A program made the position numbers and the translations under genes. Shown piece by piece: positions 33,481-45,192 of a DNA stretch of 64,000 bases. Position 1 is the stretch's first letter. Each line of letters opens with the position of its first letter. Below the pieces are notes generated by a model, which did no database searches, was not told where the DNA came from, and saw only the letters and a program-made list of their open reading frames with translations. The DNA is from Bisporella sp. PMI_857 (taxonomy: Eukaryota > Ascomycota > Leotiomycetes > Helotiales > Helotiaceae): the NCBI GenBank assembly GCA_021307315.1, contig JAJSPD010000039.1, positions 310,001-374,000 of the forward strand, in the 5' to 3' direction.

Positions 33481-34512
33481 CTAGCTCAACCACTTGTCCA
33501 ATACCAAATCACGCGCAGTAGGCCGCTCCTCTGGCAACCATCTTAAAATTCTACGAAGAAGCTGAAAGAAAAGGGCTCGATCCTCGCCTTTCAGCAAATG
33601 CATACGTGTTTCAAAGGTTTGATCAGGAATAGGAATGGAGCCTTTCCAATCTCCTACAGAAAAATATTAGCAAACTATTGTCACGTCATGAAACGAGTAA
33701 ATGATTTTAATCTTTGCTACTACGCTGTATAGTAAAAGCTAATTAGCTTTAATATAACAGAAGGGGTGTTACAAATGAAAGGGAATAGCTGTGTGAACGA
33801 CATTGCACGAATGCAAATAATCTATGGCTACTAGAAGCAGTTGGGTAGCCGTTTGGACAGCATTTTTGGGACATCGCTTCTCCGGGAGAAGGTCCCGAAA
33901 TGTTGTATAGTTCCATCCAAATGGCTCCATAAGGATGCATTTGTGATTTCCATGGGTGCCTCTGATTTCGAACGAAGCTAAAACACCTCCGATCATGTGT
34001 TCACTGGGATGCCCTCAAGTGGAAAGGCTACTAAATGCTTGCTGGCTGCAATTCCATGGTCAGTGAAGCGGACATTTCTATTGTTTTCTAATCGAACGCC
34101 AATTTTCAGCGTTAAATATTGATGAGCCCTGCCGAGACGTTAGGTGTGATCTTAACCATTTGAATAGAGAACGATTCGATTTTTACTGGAAATCTCTACA
34201 TAGCCAAACAGTTGGACTTATCCCATATCCTAACTTTGCTACTATCTGGTATCTGGACTTCAATACTTCGCCTTAATATACTGGGTAATAATCTTCTGCG
34301 ACGTAAAATGGGAGGGTTTCTTCTTCGACCTCGGTGGCCGTGTCTATTTTTATAAAGTCGGATGTGGGAAACTTGCGCGGTAGAGAGGGAGGGGCAGAAA
34401 CTATCAATCTGGTGAAAGACTGAGGTGGATATAGGATAGTCCGGTAACGTGCTGGCATTTGGGAAACGAAAGAATAAAATGACCACTTAAGGCCAAGACA
34501 GTGCTTAGACAT
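33481..34512 (-). pseudogene. decayed SRPK-like serine/threonine kinase gene
   Basis: Pieces of one fungal SRPK-type kinase occur in order on the minus strand. They are EVEEETLPFYVAEDYYPV, then an in-frame TAA (34275-34273), GEVLKSRYQIVAKLGYG (glycine-rich loop), HQYLTLKIGVRLENN (the lysine strand), HKCILMEPFGWNYTTFRDLL, and LLLVAIDYLHSCNVVHT. After a short AT-rich gap comes the C-lobe end: GDWKGSIPIP, then FQLLRRILRWLPEERPTARD, ending at the TAG at 33481. The catalytic HxD loop continuation, DFG motif and activation segment between NVVHT and GDWKG are missing. Frame changes and stops confirm decay. It cannot encode an active kinase. Confidence 0.65.
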
Positions 34513-34815
34513 TTTAATGGGGAGGTAGATATTTTGTTAAGACCTTGACTTGGCCGTACCTGGGGAAATATTGTAAATGATGGAACTAAAAAAAACTACT
34601 TTAGTGCTCATTCTAGGCTTGGTAGCGTGTTTCTTTGAGAATGCCATCCATTAGTAACTATGTTAGGTCGCGTGTAACAGCAATTAGTCACAAAAAGTTA
34701 AAGTAGATATCCGCAACAACGCCAGCCGCTCAACGCCTCCCAGGCCCCGCAAATAATCGCACGTTATTTTCCTTTTTTTTCACGGAATAAGAGATATATT
34801 GTACCATATATCCAA
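34513..34815. other. spacer between kinase relic and IMP dehydrogenase
   Basis: Short AT-rich spacer that includes the 3' end of the IMP dehydrogenase transcript. No other feature is seen. Confidence 0.4.
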
Positions 34816-36714
34816 TTACGCGTAGAGCTTTTTCTCGTAGCTCTCCATATTTACACCACCCTCGAGCTGAGCACTTGCAGTTCGTAACTCGAAGCGGGTC
34901 TTACCGTCACGGACAGACTCGTGAAGTTCGTGAAGACTGGTACGGCCGCAATCTTGGAGGGAGTGCTTCAGACCGGCCGCGAGGTATGGCACAAACTTAT
35001 TCACGGATCTGAAAGATTAATTAGCATGAAAGTATAAAAGAAACCGAATTAAGAACTTACCCTCGATGGGCAACTGAACCAGATACTCCTTGCGCAACCA
35101 ATACACTGTCACCCTCGGAAAAGTATCTGGCAGTTCCAGCATTGCTCTTCTGCGAATCTTTGGTACCAGCACCGGCTTTCTTGTCTTGCATTGCATCGAT
35201 GGAGCCCATACCACGATACGCCTTGACTAGCTTTCCTTCGCGACTGACGAAAGAAGTTCCTGGTGACTCGGTGGTACCGGCAAGGAGACCACCCATCATG
35301 ATAGTAGTAGCACCTAAGGCAAGGCCCTTGACAATGTGACCGACGTTTTGGATACCTCCATCAGCCATACAAGGGACGCCAAACTTGGCTGCGAAAGAGC
35401 TGACATTGTAGACGGCAGCGGCTTGGGGACGACCGACAGCCATGACTTCTTGTGTGATACAAGCACTACCACTGCCCATTCCAATGCGGAGACCATCAAC
35501 ACCTGCCGCGATCAACGAAGCAGCTTGCTCGCGTGTTACGACGTTTCCACCAATAACATCGAGATCAGGGTACTTCTCCTTGATATATTTGATCATCTCG
35601 ATTTGATACATGCTGTTCCCCTGGCTGCTGTCCAAGACGACAATATCCAACCCAGCATCAACCAACTTCTGGAGACGAATCTTGTCCTCCGGTCGTGTGC
35701 CAATGGCAGCGCCGCAGATCAATTGCTTCGAGTCTGGAAGCTTCGATGCTAAGGGGAAGTGAAGGTTCTTGGTTAAATCAGACCGCGAAATCATTGAGAC
35801 AAGATTGCCATTGTCATCAACGATAGGAAGCTTTCCCTTCTTAGACTTGGCTAGGATTGCATTGGCCTCCAATAATGTGGTTCCGGCGGGAGCAGTGATG
35901 ATGTCCTTGACAGTGACCATGACAGAAGAAACGGGAGACTGGTCATCATCCTCAAATTGAATGTCGCGGTTAGTGACGATGCCAATGAGCTTGGAGTTCA
36001 TGGTACCCTTCTCTGTTGATATGATTAGCACTAAACTTGTCATGCTGTCGATGATATTTTATCCTTGTACATTTATTCATAAAGAGCATAAATTGTCTCC
36101 CCACGACCTTGCGGTCAATACGGATGAACGAAAGTTATATTATATGTTGATAATCATAAAACGGCGTACGGATTGGAAAGCAAACGTGACCGCATACCTG
36201 TAACTGGGTAACCGCCGAATCCCCATTTCTCTTTCAACGCCTTGACCTCGCCGATAGTGGTGTCTTGAGTGATAACAATCGGGTCAACAATGAAGCCATT
36301 CTCGTATCTTTTCACCTTGCGGACCATCTCTGCTTGGGCATCTGCGGAGCAGTTGTGGTGGATAATGCCGAGTCCACCTTGAAGTGCAATGGAGATGGCC
36401 ATTTCGTGCTCGGTAACGGTGTCCATGGGAGAGGAAACAAAGGGAGTCTTGAGAGTGATGCGCTTGGTAACAGGAGAGTCAAGGTTGACCTCTGATGCAG
36501 CAAAGCCAATGTAGCCGGGGAGGACAAGGAAATCATTGTATGTAAGTCCGCCATGCTTCTTGGAATCAATCAAGTCCTGGACTGAGAGGCCATCGGCTTC
36601 CTCATAGCTCTTAAGTACCTCCAAAGCCTTTTGTGGATCCTCTAGAGTCTGGTTGAAGAAGGCCGAGGGAGCTGGAGCAGATTTGGCATCAGCATTGCCA
36701 TTTGTGTGAGGCAT
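34816..36714 (-). CDS. imdA: inosine-5'-monophosphate dehydrogenase (IMPDH)
   Basis: Three exons on the minus strand, 36714-36198, 36012-35061 and 35008-34816, join to 553 residues, close to the family length. The enzyme oxidises IMP to XMP with NAD+, the committed step of GMP synthesis in the cytosol. Landmarks are [15 protein letters not shown] near the N-terminus, [15 protein letters not shown], a CBS-pair insert (about residues 120-240), the strand motif [14 protein letters not shown], the nucleotide loop [17 protein letters not shown] with catalytic Cys at about 357, [12 protein letters not shown] and the flap region. The C-terminus [12 protein letters not shown] follows the fungal form. 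The first intron is long (185 bp). The promoter side has a T/C-rich stretch near 36945-36958. No damage is visible. Confidence 0.96.
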
Positions 36715-37701
36715 CGTGTGTTGGTGTTACTTGTACGAAGACGAGGAGATTGGCAGATGGTGCGCGTACTGGACTCGATGGCGCAGGAAAAAATGTGAAC
36801 AAGAGGGTAGATTTGATAGTCGACGGTCAATACAGAGGAATATTTACTAGTATTGGTGCTAGTATTATTTAAAGGTCGACGGGTTGAAGTTTCCTTCTCC
36901 CAAGAAAGAAAGAAAAGAGAAGAAAAAAGAGGCGAAATCAAAACTTTTTTTTTTTTCATTAGAATGGGTTGGAGATCCATTGCGGGGGGTAGTGCCAAGA
37001 CATGAGGCACAAAAAAAGTTCAGGGCGGTGAGGGTGAAATGTTTATCCGGTTCCGGGATTGGTTGCTCTAGTGCCTGAGGAACCAAAATGGAAGCCTGGG
37101 ACTGGAAGTAGGAAGGGAGAGAAGTGATTTATTATCGGGGGATCAACAATGAGTTAAATTTTGTAACAGGATCTGGGCTCAATTTGATATTTTACGAGAC
37201 GTCAACATGAAATCAGAATACAGGGTATAGTATATTATGAAATGGAACATTAAAAAGCTCGACCTCTGCTATCCGCCAAGTCACGGGTTGTGGCCTACAA
37301 AGAAGTACCCGTCTTGGCGTCAACAAACCACCATGCGCATGTAAACAATCAACCAAGTTTTTCCTAAGCAGCACCAACCACCCCTCCTCTCCCGCCTCCC
37401 ATCCCAAACGCCTACATTCGAGTGTATACGCTCACATACAATATTTAAATTAATCGTTTTTTCTTCCATCATCATCACCATCGTCGTTGGTCAGCACCTG
37501 CTATATATGCGCTGTGCGCTTGTCTCTCAAGATAATCCATAATCGAACGCGACTCGAATTTGCTTCCTTCCTTGAACAATATCTACGCTGCCGTTATTTG
37601 CACGGCCGGAAAGGCGGCCTGAGAACATATGGGTACAACATAAGTATAGCATTGCATCGACCTTGCCAATTATACCACCGGCTCTCCCTTTCGACGTCGT
37701 A
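36715..37701. other. divergent promoter region between IMPDH and IQGAP
   Basis: Divergently transcribed genes share about 1 kb. It includes a purine-rich stretch of about 50 bases (about 36898-36945) followed by a run of T, probably in the IMPDH leader, and CCAAT-type boxes (ATTGG near 37057). No gene lies within. Confidence 0.45.
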
Positions 37702-40700
37702 ATGTCTTACCGTCATCCACTCCGTCAAACACAAGTCGCCGACTACTCCCCAACAAAGCGGCAGACCTCGAACGCTTCCACTGTGTCGACAGCCTACTCG
37801 AACTCGTCGGGGGGCATATTTGAGTTGAGTCGCACGAGCACCGCCTCTTCTGCTGGATCGAGTGGATACGGACACAAACGCGGATTGAGCGAAGCCGGTG
37901 CAATGTCTCCCTCAGCTACGGATGGCTTCAACGGACGTGCCAGTCATGAATCCAGTCCAAGTAGCGCCTACAAAAGCATGCGCCAGTCTCTCCGGCCCTT
38001 GCCACAGCCTCCAAATGCATCTCCTCCCATTAAAGATAGGGGCCGACATGATCATATGCGAGGGAAGAGTGTCTCGGATATCAGTAAGGTGTCTTCCTAT
38101 AGGGACGAATACTCTCCATCCCCATCACCCACCCAAACCTCAGCTACTCGTCCCGGCATGATACGACCACACTCGATGATGCTTACTCGAGCCGATTCGG
38201 TCCTGCATGGACCAGGAAGATCTACTCGCGCCGACGCTTTACCACATCACCAAGGATCTTTCGCTGCGCCTGATCTGCAAGCCTTGCAGAAGTCCTCAAC
38301 AACTCAACTGCGGACCCTCTCTAAGTTTGCTGAAAACGCATCAGGAGACGACTTCAGTATCACTACACCCTCACAAGAAGTGGTTGGTCTTCATGGACGC
38401 AGGAAATTGCAGAGAAGCGACACAGTCAAGGCTGGCGGAAACGTGATGTCAATGAGCCGGAATAGCACATATGAATGGAGCAGTCGCAATTGGATGGACA
38501 AGCAGAGACAATTTCTCCAAGCATACGAGTATCTTTGTCACATTGGTGAAGCTAAGGAATGGATCGAGGATATACTTCAAAGGCAGATACCTCCCATAGT
38601 ACAGCTGGAGGAAGCTTTGCGGGACGGAGTCACGCTGGCAGAAATCGTCGACTCTTTATATCCCGAACGTCGAATACGAATATTCCGCCATCCCAAGCTA
38701 CAATTTCGGCACTCCGACAACATTGCAACTTTCTTCCGATTTTTGGCCGAAGTTGAACTACCAGATCTCTTTCGGTTCGAACTTATCGATTTGTACGAGA
38801 AGAAGAACATTCCCAAAGTCATATACTGTATCCATGCACTGAGTTGGCTTCTCTTTAGGAAAGGAATTGTGGACTTCAGAATTGGTAACCTTGTTGGGAA
38901 GCTTGAATTTGAACACCACGAACTCGAGGAAATGCAAAAAGGACTGGACAAGGCGGGAGTTAGCATGCCTAGTTTTGGCACGATGGGCAAAGACTTTGGC
39001 GTGGAACCAACCCCAGAACCAGAGCCAGTTGAAAGCGAAGAAGATCGAATCGACCGAGAATTGGGTGAAAATGAACTGGCCATATTGGATCTACAAGCCC
39101 AGATTCGAGGTGCCTTGTTACGGATTCAACTTGGAGATACCATGCAACGGCTGTGGGACTCTGAAGAAATGTTGATCGAATTGCAATCTCGGATACGTGG
39201 TGATTTCTCCCGACAGATTATTGAGTACCGGATGAATATGAGGAGGTTCGCTGTCAATTTGCAAAGTGGTATTAGAGGATTTTTGGTCCGCCAACGCCAG
39301 TCTAATCAAGAGTCGTTCTGGAAAAGTAGAGAGGGAGATGTGCTGAAATTGCAGAGCCTAATTAGGGCGAAGAAAGCCCGTGACGAGGTACGCATGACGA
39401 GAACTCAATTGTCGGAGCAAGCTCCAGCTGTAAAACACTTCCAATCAGCCATCAAGGGATTTCTTACTCGAAAGAATTTAACTGCGCAGGAGAAACAGAC
39501 TCAATCTGCATCCGGCCCAGTGAAGATTTTGCAAGCTGTCATCCGTGGCATGCTGCTCCGGAACAAGATTGCAGATGACCATGACTTTCTCTACCATGAA
39601 GAATCTTCAATTAGTGCGGTACAGGCTTTAGCAAGAGCCATGCTAATCAGAAACCAGGTTTCTCAAACAAGAGAAACACTTCAGCAGTCCACCCCGATCT
39701 GGAAAGCACTTCAAGCCGTTGCCAGAGGCGCGATGGCCCGCAAAGGAGTGCACTCCACGAAGCAAGAGCTAAAAAAGAAGACCACTTCCTTCACCAAACT
39801 TCAAGCTTTTGCTCGAGGAGCTGCTGTACGAAGCTCTGTGGCCTCAACGTTGTCGGCGCTTCAGACCGAAGAGTCATCAGTTTTGGGATTGCAGAGTCTC
39901 ATTCGCGGGATGCTCCTCCGACGACAAGTTTCTAGAGACCTTGAGGCTCTTACAGCTCAGCAAAATAGTATCATGATACTTCAAGCACTAGCCAGAGCAT
40001 CTCTGCTTCGGCAGCAGACAGGAAGCCTATTGTACGAGCTTAGCACAAACACTGACGAAATTGTCCAACTACAAGGCCTCTCGCGCGCAATGCTACTCCG
40101 GAATAATGTTGGGAGACTCCTTGCCGAGCTGGAAGATGAGGAGGAAGTAATTACTGCTGCTCAGGCTGCGATGAAGGCTTTCCTTGTCCGCGCCAAGTTT
40201 GCGGAGAAGAAGCGATACTTCCAGGAGAATATGCAAAAGGTGGTGAAGCTCCAGAGCTTTGTGCGTGGAAAACTTCAAGGTGAGGCTTACAAGAGTCTAA
40301 CCACTGGGAAGAATCCTCCTGTCAACACAGTGAAGAATTTCGTCCACTTGTTGAACGATAGTGACTTTGATTTCAATGAAGAGATTGAATTTGAGAGACT
40401 GCGAAAGACTGTGGTGCAGCAAGTGCGCCAGAACGAGATGGTGGAGCAATACATCTCCCAGTTGGATATTAAGATTGCCCTACTGGTCCAAAATAAGATT
40501 ACACTTGACCAAGTCGTCAAACACCAAAGAAATTTTGGCGGCCATTCCGGTAACCTTCTTATTAACACATCTATGGCATCTGGCAACCATTTTGATCTCA
40601 AGGCACTCAACAAGAACTCCAGGAAGAAGCTTGAGTCATACCAACAATTATTCTTCACTCTCCAGACTCAGCCTCAATATCTTGCTAGATTGTTTCGACG

Positions 40701-42751
40701 TATTCGTGAGAAAGGAACACCTGATAAGGATATGAAACGCATTGAACTTCTGACCATGGGGCTCTTCGGCTACGCACAAAAGCGTAGAGAGGAGTACTAC
40801 TTGCTTAAGCTCATGGCACGATCGGTTAAGGAAGAGATTGATTATTCCGGAACAATTCAAGATTATCTACGGGGAAATTTCTTCTGGACTAGGCTTCTTG
40901 CTAACTACACGCGCTCACCTCGTGATCGGAAATATCTGCGTGAACTGCTTGGCCCATTGATCACGCACAACATTATCGAAGATCCGGCATTAGATCTTGA
41001 AAGTGATCCTGCACAAATATACCGCTCAGCTATTAACAACGAGGAGCTTCGCACTGGTCGCCCGAGTCAGAGGCCTGTCGATATCCCTCGCGAAATTGCA
41101 ATAAAAGACCCGGAGACGAGAGACATGTTTATCGATCATCTTCGGGACCTCCGGGAAATATCCGACCAGTTCTTGCTCTCTCTAGAGTCGCTATTACATC
41201 GGTTACCATACGGCATCCGTTTTATGTGCCAGCAGATCTTCGAAGCTCTTTGTGATCACTTCCCTCGTGAACCTCAGAAGTTTCTCCTCCAGATAGCGGG
41301 TAACTGGCTGTGGAGATTCTATCTACAACCGGCATTAACTTCCCCGGAGACAATGGGTGTTGTGGAAAGGCAGTTGACTCCATTACAGAAGCGGAATCTC
41401 GGAGAAGTCGCCAAAGTACTCAGTCAAATCGCCTCAGGAAAATTATTTGGCGGCGAGAACATATATTTGCAGCCATTGAATAGCTATGTGGGAAATGCGA
41501 TTGAGCGGATTGCATTAATCTTCACAAATATCATCTCTGTACCTGATGCAGAGAGCACTTTTGACATTGATGAGTTCAATGACTTATATGCACGGACCAA
41601 ACCAACTTTATACATCAAGATGACCGACATCTTTTCGATACATAACATGATATCTGATGATCTGCCTCAGATTTGCCCGAATCGTGATGACATGCTTCGC
41701 GAAATCATTCAAGAACTTGGAAGCGCGAAGAACAATGAGGCAGAAATGAGTGGTGTCACATCCACAGAGATTCAGATGACTTTACATCCTAAGCTTCATG
41801 ATATTGAGGATCCTGAGGCAGAAGTCAAATCACTTTTCATGGACACCAAACGCTGTGTTCTCTATATTATTCGGGTTCAGTCTGGACCTAACCTCATGGA
41901 AATCCTAATTCGTCCTGTTACTAGGGAAGACGACCAAAAGTGGCATGCTCTCCTTAGGGAAGAGTTCACTGAAGGTAGCAGAACTCGAGGTGCTTATTCA
42001 GATGCCAACAATATGGTTGACATCAAGACCATGTCCTATAAGGAGCTAAAACGAACGGCACTCGAAAATATCATGCGACTTGAACAGCTTGGCAGAATAT
42101 CAAGGCACAACTTCTACCAGGATATTTTGAACGCGATTGCTTCAGATATCCGAACTAAGAGTCGCAGGCGTGTGCAGAGACAGAGGGAACTCGAAGGTGT
42201 TAGATTGACACTTAGCAACTTGAATGAGAAAGCGGAATGGCTCGAGTCACAGCGAAAGAGCTATGATGACTACATTGAGCAGGCAATGATGACGTTGCAA
42301 AAGAAAGGGTAATTAATCTCTAAGCTATATTCGGTGACACAATTGCTAACACCGTCATAGAAAAAAACGCTTCCTTATGCCCTTCACGAAGCAATACAAC
42401 CATGAGCGAGAGCTTGAACGTTCTGGCCGCAAGCCAAAGTTTGGGTCCTTTAAGTATTCCGTGCGAGCTCTTTCGGACAAGGGTGTGCTGGTTTCCTGGA
42501 GAGACATAGGCGATCGCGAATGGGACAAGACCAATTTAACCATCTCATGCGATGAGGTCGGTGTATTTTTCATTGAAGGAAGCAAAGGCAGCATCCAGAT
42601 CCCAGGTGCGAGCGCCCAGGTTCCAATGGATTCCTTGTTGGCTGCACAGTTTGCAAATCATCAATATATGGATCTGTTTGAGGGTAGCATGCGACTGAAC
42701 GTTAACCTATTTTTGCATTTGTTGTACAAGAAGTTCTACCGCACGGAATAG
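37702..42751 (+). CDS. IQG1: IQGAP-family scaffold protein (Iqg1/Rng2/SepG orthologue)
   Basis: Two exons, 37702-42308 and 42361-42751, join to 1665 residues. The start MSYRHPLRQTQ (37702) is the first real ATG. Domains in order are a Ser/Pro-rich N-terminal region (1-260), a calponin-homology domain (about 270-395; EWIEDILQRQIPPIVQLEEALRDG... ALSWLLFRKG), some fourteen IQ-like repeats (about 455-865; LQSLIRG, LQAVIRG, LQALARA), a RasGAP-related domain (about 990-1290) and a RasGAP C-terminal domain (about 1440-1650) that crosses the intron. IQGAPs assemble actin and formin at the contractile ring and are needed for septation. The arrangement is complete and the length normal. The unusually Ser-rich head is typical of filamentous fungi and may be phosphorylated. 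Confidence 0.96.
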
Positions 42752-43530
42752 AGGCTGGGCTGTGCTTTTTTTTTATGAAGGCATGAGGGATGAGGGATGA
42801 TTTTGGTGTTTGCGTGCATTGTCTCGGCGTCCATCATCCCGGATAAGAGGATGGGAGGCAACTTACCTGTGAGGATATAGTATTGTTGTGTATATACATT
42901 CGCTTCGTCTGGTTACTAGGGGAGATGTGGAATGGAAATGGATAGACAGAAGTCATGGTGAATCAAACTTATAAAATTACTGGCTGTCCATATGTTGTAA
43001 TATTTTCCGCAGGTTTTCGGACTCTATACAGTGTTATCGTTTAGCCCCACAAGATATCCTCTACCAAGTGGCTACATCCCATATTGTAAGGCCGAAGGCA
43101 TTGGTCTGATGTCTTAATTTGTCAACACCGATGCCACATATAACAGGGTTGCCATTATGGTTGGGGAAAATTGTTCTCCAGGAAGATGGCTTGGTACGAA
43201 GATCTGGCACTCATATGCATCATCCCATTGGTACTAATATGACAGACCTACATATTACTCCGAGGGAGCCGAATTCTTCGAAAATCTCCACACTTTTCTG
43301 ATAGGAAACTCTGCCACCAAGGGGTATTTCTAACACCTGTCGAGGCAGTTGCGCATTCAGTTCCTTCCTTCGTCGAAAGTACCGCTTATTCATCCAACTT
43401 GTAGTCTCTTTCCTCTCTAGTCTTTTACCATCATTGCAACTTCATTAAAGCAACCCATTATACACTCTGGGGCGACGGCAAACATTTGACTACGAACTAT
43501 TTTTTGTGATTTCTCACAGCTACGGGCCTA
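42752..43530. other. intergenic region with 3' end of IQGAP and next promoter
   Basis: A T-run (about 42764-42772) follows the IQGAP stop. The tail before 43531 is pyrimidine-rich, as in fungal promoters. No gene is supported. Confidence 0.4.
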
Positions 43531-44655
43531 ATGTTCGCGGGATATTCTGGCTCCGGTCAAAAAAAACGCCGAAATGATGCTCCTTCCGTAAAGTTCCTTT
43601 TGGATGTTTTTTCTCGCCCTGTATGTCAAAATACTACAGAATTGGTCTCGAGCGGCGTATCGCCGACGCAGAACTCTCACAAAATACAACCTGCAGAACA
43701 GGCGCAATGCCCTTGCTGTAATGGGAAGAGCCTTTATCAAAGGATTCACGGCAATGTTGGCACAAAGTACTTACTTTCTAAGTCTATCAGCTCACCCACC
43801 CCAACCACTGCTGATCAGAATGCTCCCGGCGATGTTTTTACAATTGGAAGTCTAGATGGTGGCTGCGAATGTTCCAAAAAGGAGCATACAATGAGTTTGG
43901 GGGGAATTATTGACACTGCAGCACAACACCTCGAGCATCGCGATGCTGATCATCCCTCTGCAGTGTTAGGCCCGCCAGGTGTTGTTCTGCAAAAGAACCC
44001 ACTTTGTTGCTCAGTCTCATCTGCGATTATGGGATGCGGGGCTGCAATGTCCGGTTTTATGGATCTGCCATCATCTAGACAGGCACTGTGTGTCTGCTAT
44101 ACGTCATCAACGTGGCAACCTGATGCGTTTGATCAGGCTGTCAAAACTTGTGCAGAATTTGCAAGTATGGCGGTACCTCAGGTGTATGAACCACTGAAGA
44201 AGCTAGAGGACTTCTGCGCAAATGCTGGAAACTTAGGCGTAGTAACTGGGGATATATATCCAGCTGCTACCATAGATCTATTGGGGTTGGGCCAAAGTGG
44301 AGTAGTCAGCGCTGAAGTTTCATCATCTCTTTTCGCTCTAACACCTGAGCAGTCGATTACCGCTACTAGTCCGCTTTCTAAAACTAATACACCTAGTTCA
44401 ATGCCGTCTCCTTCGAAGACATTCGATACACTTTCAAGCACAGTGACTTCAGAAGATGGGTCGTTAACTGATCTCATAATCTCTCTGCCCCATGTCCCTG
44501 TTACAAATGCGCCTTTAACAACTGCCAATTCTCTGCTGAATACAATCGCTACCGCGAATTCGCTCGGAGTAGGAGCTTCTGGCAGAGCGGTCGTGAGCAT
44601 GGGTGAGATTGTTTTTCTGGGGTTTCTCTGTGCGATGGTAGCTCTTTTTTTATGA
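43531..44655 (+). CDS. cysteine-rich, GPI-type surface protein, uncharacterised
   Basis: This is an intronless frame of 374 residues. The centre (about 150-235) has paired cysteines (LCCSVSS, MGCGAA, LCVCYTSSTWQPDAFDQAVKTC, LEDFC). The pattern LCxCY...W-x-P-x-x-FD-x-A-x-x-x-C is common in secreted GPI-anchored fungal proteins. A Ser/Thr-rich stretch (about 255-345) precedes GASGRAVVSMGEIVFLGFLCAMVALFL, a typical GPI-attachment tail. The N-terminus (MFAGYSGSGQKKRR) is not a signal peptide, which is odd for such a protein. The true start may be in an unrecognised upstream exon or the N-terminus may be misassigned. CPCCNGK and CECSKK near residues 60-120 add further cysteines. No function is known. 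Confidence 0.6.
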   Translation: MFAGYSGSGQKKRRNDAPSVKFLLDVFSRPVCQNTTELVSSGVSPTQNSHKIQPAEQAQCPCCNGKSLYQRIHGNVGTKYLLSKSISSPTPTTADQNAPGDVFTIGSLDGGCECSKKEHTMSLGGIIDTAAQHLEHRDADHPSAVLGPPGVVLQKNPLCCSVSSAIMGCGAAMSGFMDLPSSRQALCVCYTSSTWQPDAFDQAVKTCAEFASMAVPQVYEPLKKLEDFCANAGNLGVVTGDIYPAATIDLLGLGQSGVVSAEVSSSLFALTPEQSITATSPLSKTNTPSSMPSPSKTFDTLSSTVTSEDGSLTDLIISLPHVPVTNAPLTTANSLLNTIATANSLGVGASGRAVVSMGEIVFLGFLCAMVALFL

Positions 44656-45192
44656 GTTTTTGGCTTTTGGCAAGAGCATTTGCAAGGCTTAAGAGACAGG
44701 AAAAGATGGGAATCATAGAATCATGAATATGTTACTATGACAGGGACTGTATTGTATGGGGATTGAAAAGAGGAATGGTTAAAAAACTGAGAACTCAAGC
44801 TCTTATAAGGTCCCACGATGAGATTAGACGTGCAAAACGTATTTTCGGACTCTCGCTCACTAAAATTGGACAACTTTTGCTTTTGAAATAATAGTTTCTC
44901 TAGAGGCTAAGCGGATATCGCGAGTATTAATAAAATCAAGGAGACTAAGGCAATATTGCCCTTTCTTCAAATGCTCATTCATCAAGGGTCTGCAAAATCC
45001 CCCTTTTCTGTTTTGTTTAGAATCTTCCCTACTTAGAAGGCGGGGTAAGGGCTTGGTTATGCAGCTCTGTCCAATGACGCCTCGCTTGCGGGTCTTAATC
45101 CAGCATCCCCCACTTGAGCTTGTTCAGACATCCTTCTCCTTCTTATATCTCACTTTTGTAGGTGACAATCAAGGGGTATCCTTTTCCTCATC
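44656..45192. other. promoter region of the alpha-mannosidase gene
   Basis: No gene is seen between the two plus-strand genes. A minus-strand frame at 45150-45488 overlaps the mannosidase exon and is a shadow. Confidence 0.4.

Noticed and set aside
35336..35752. 138-codon plus-strand frame inside IMP dehydrogenase
   Set aside because: It is the reverse complement of a conserved catalytic exon, so it is a shadow.
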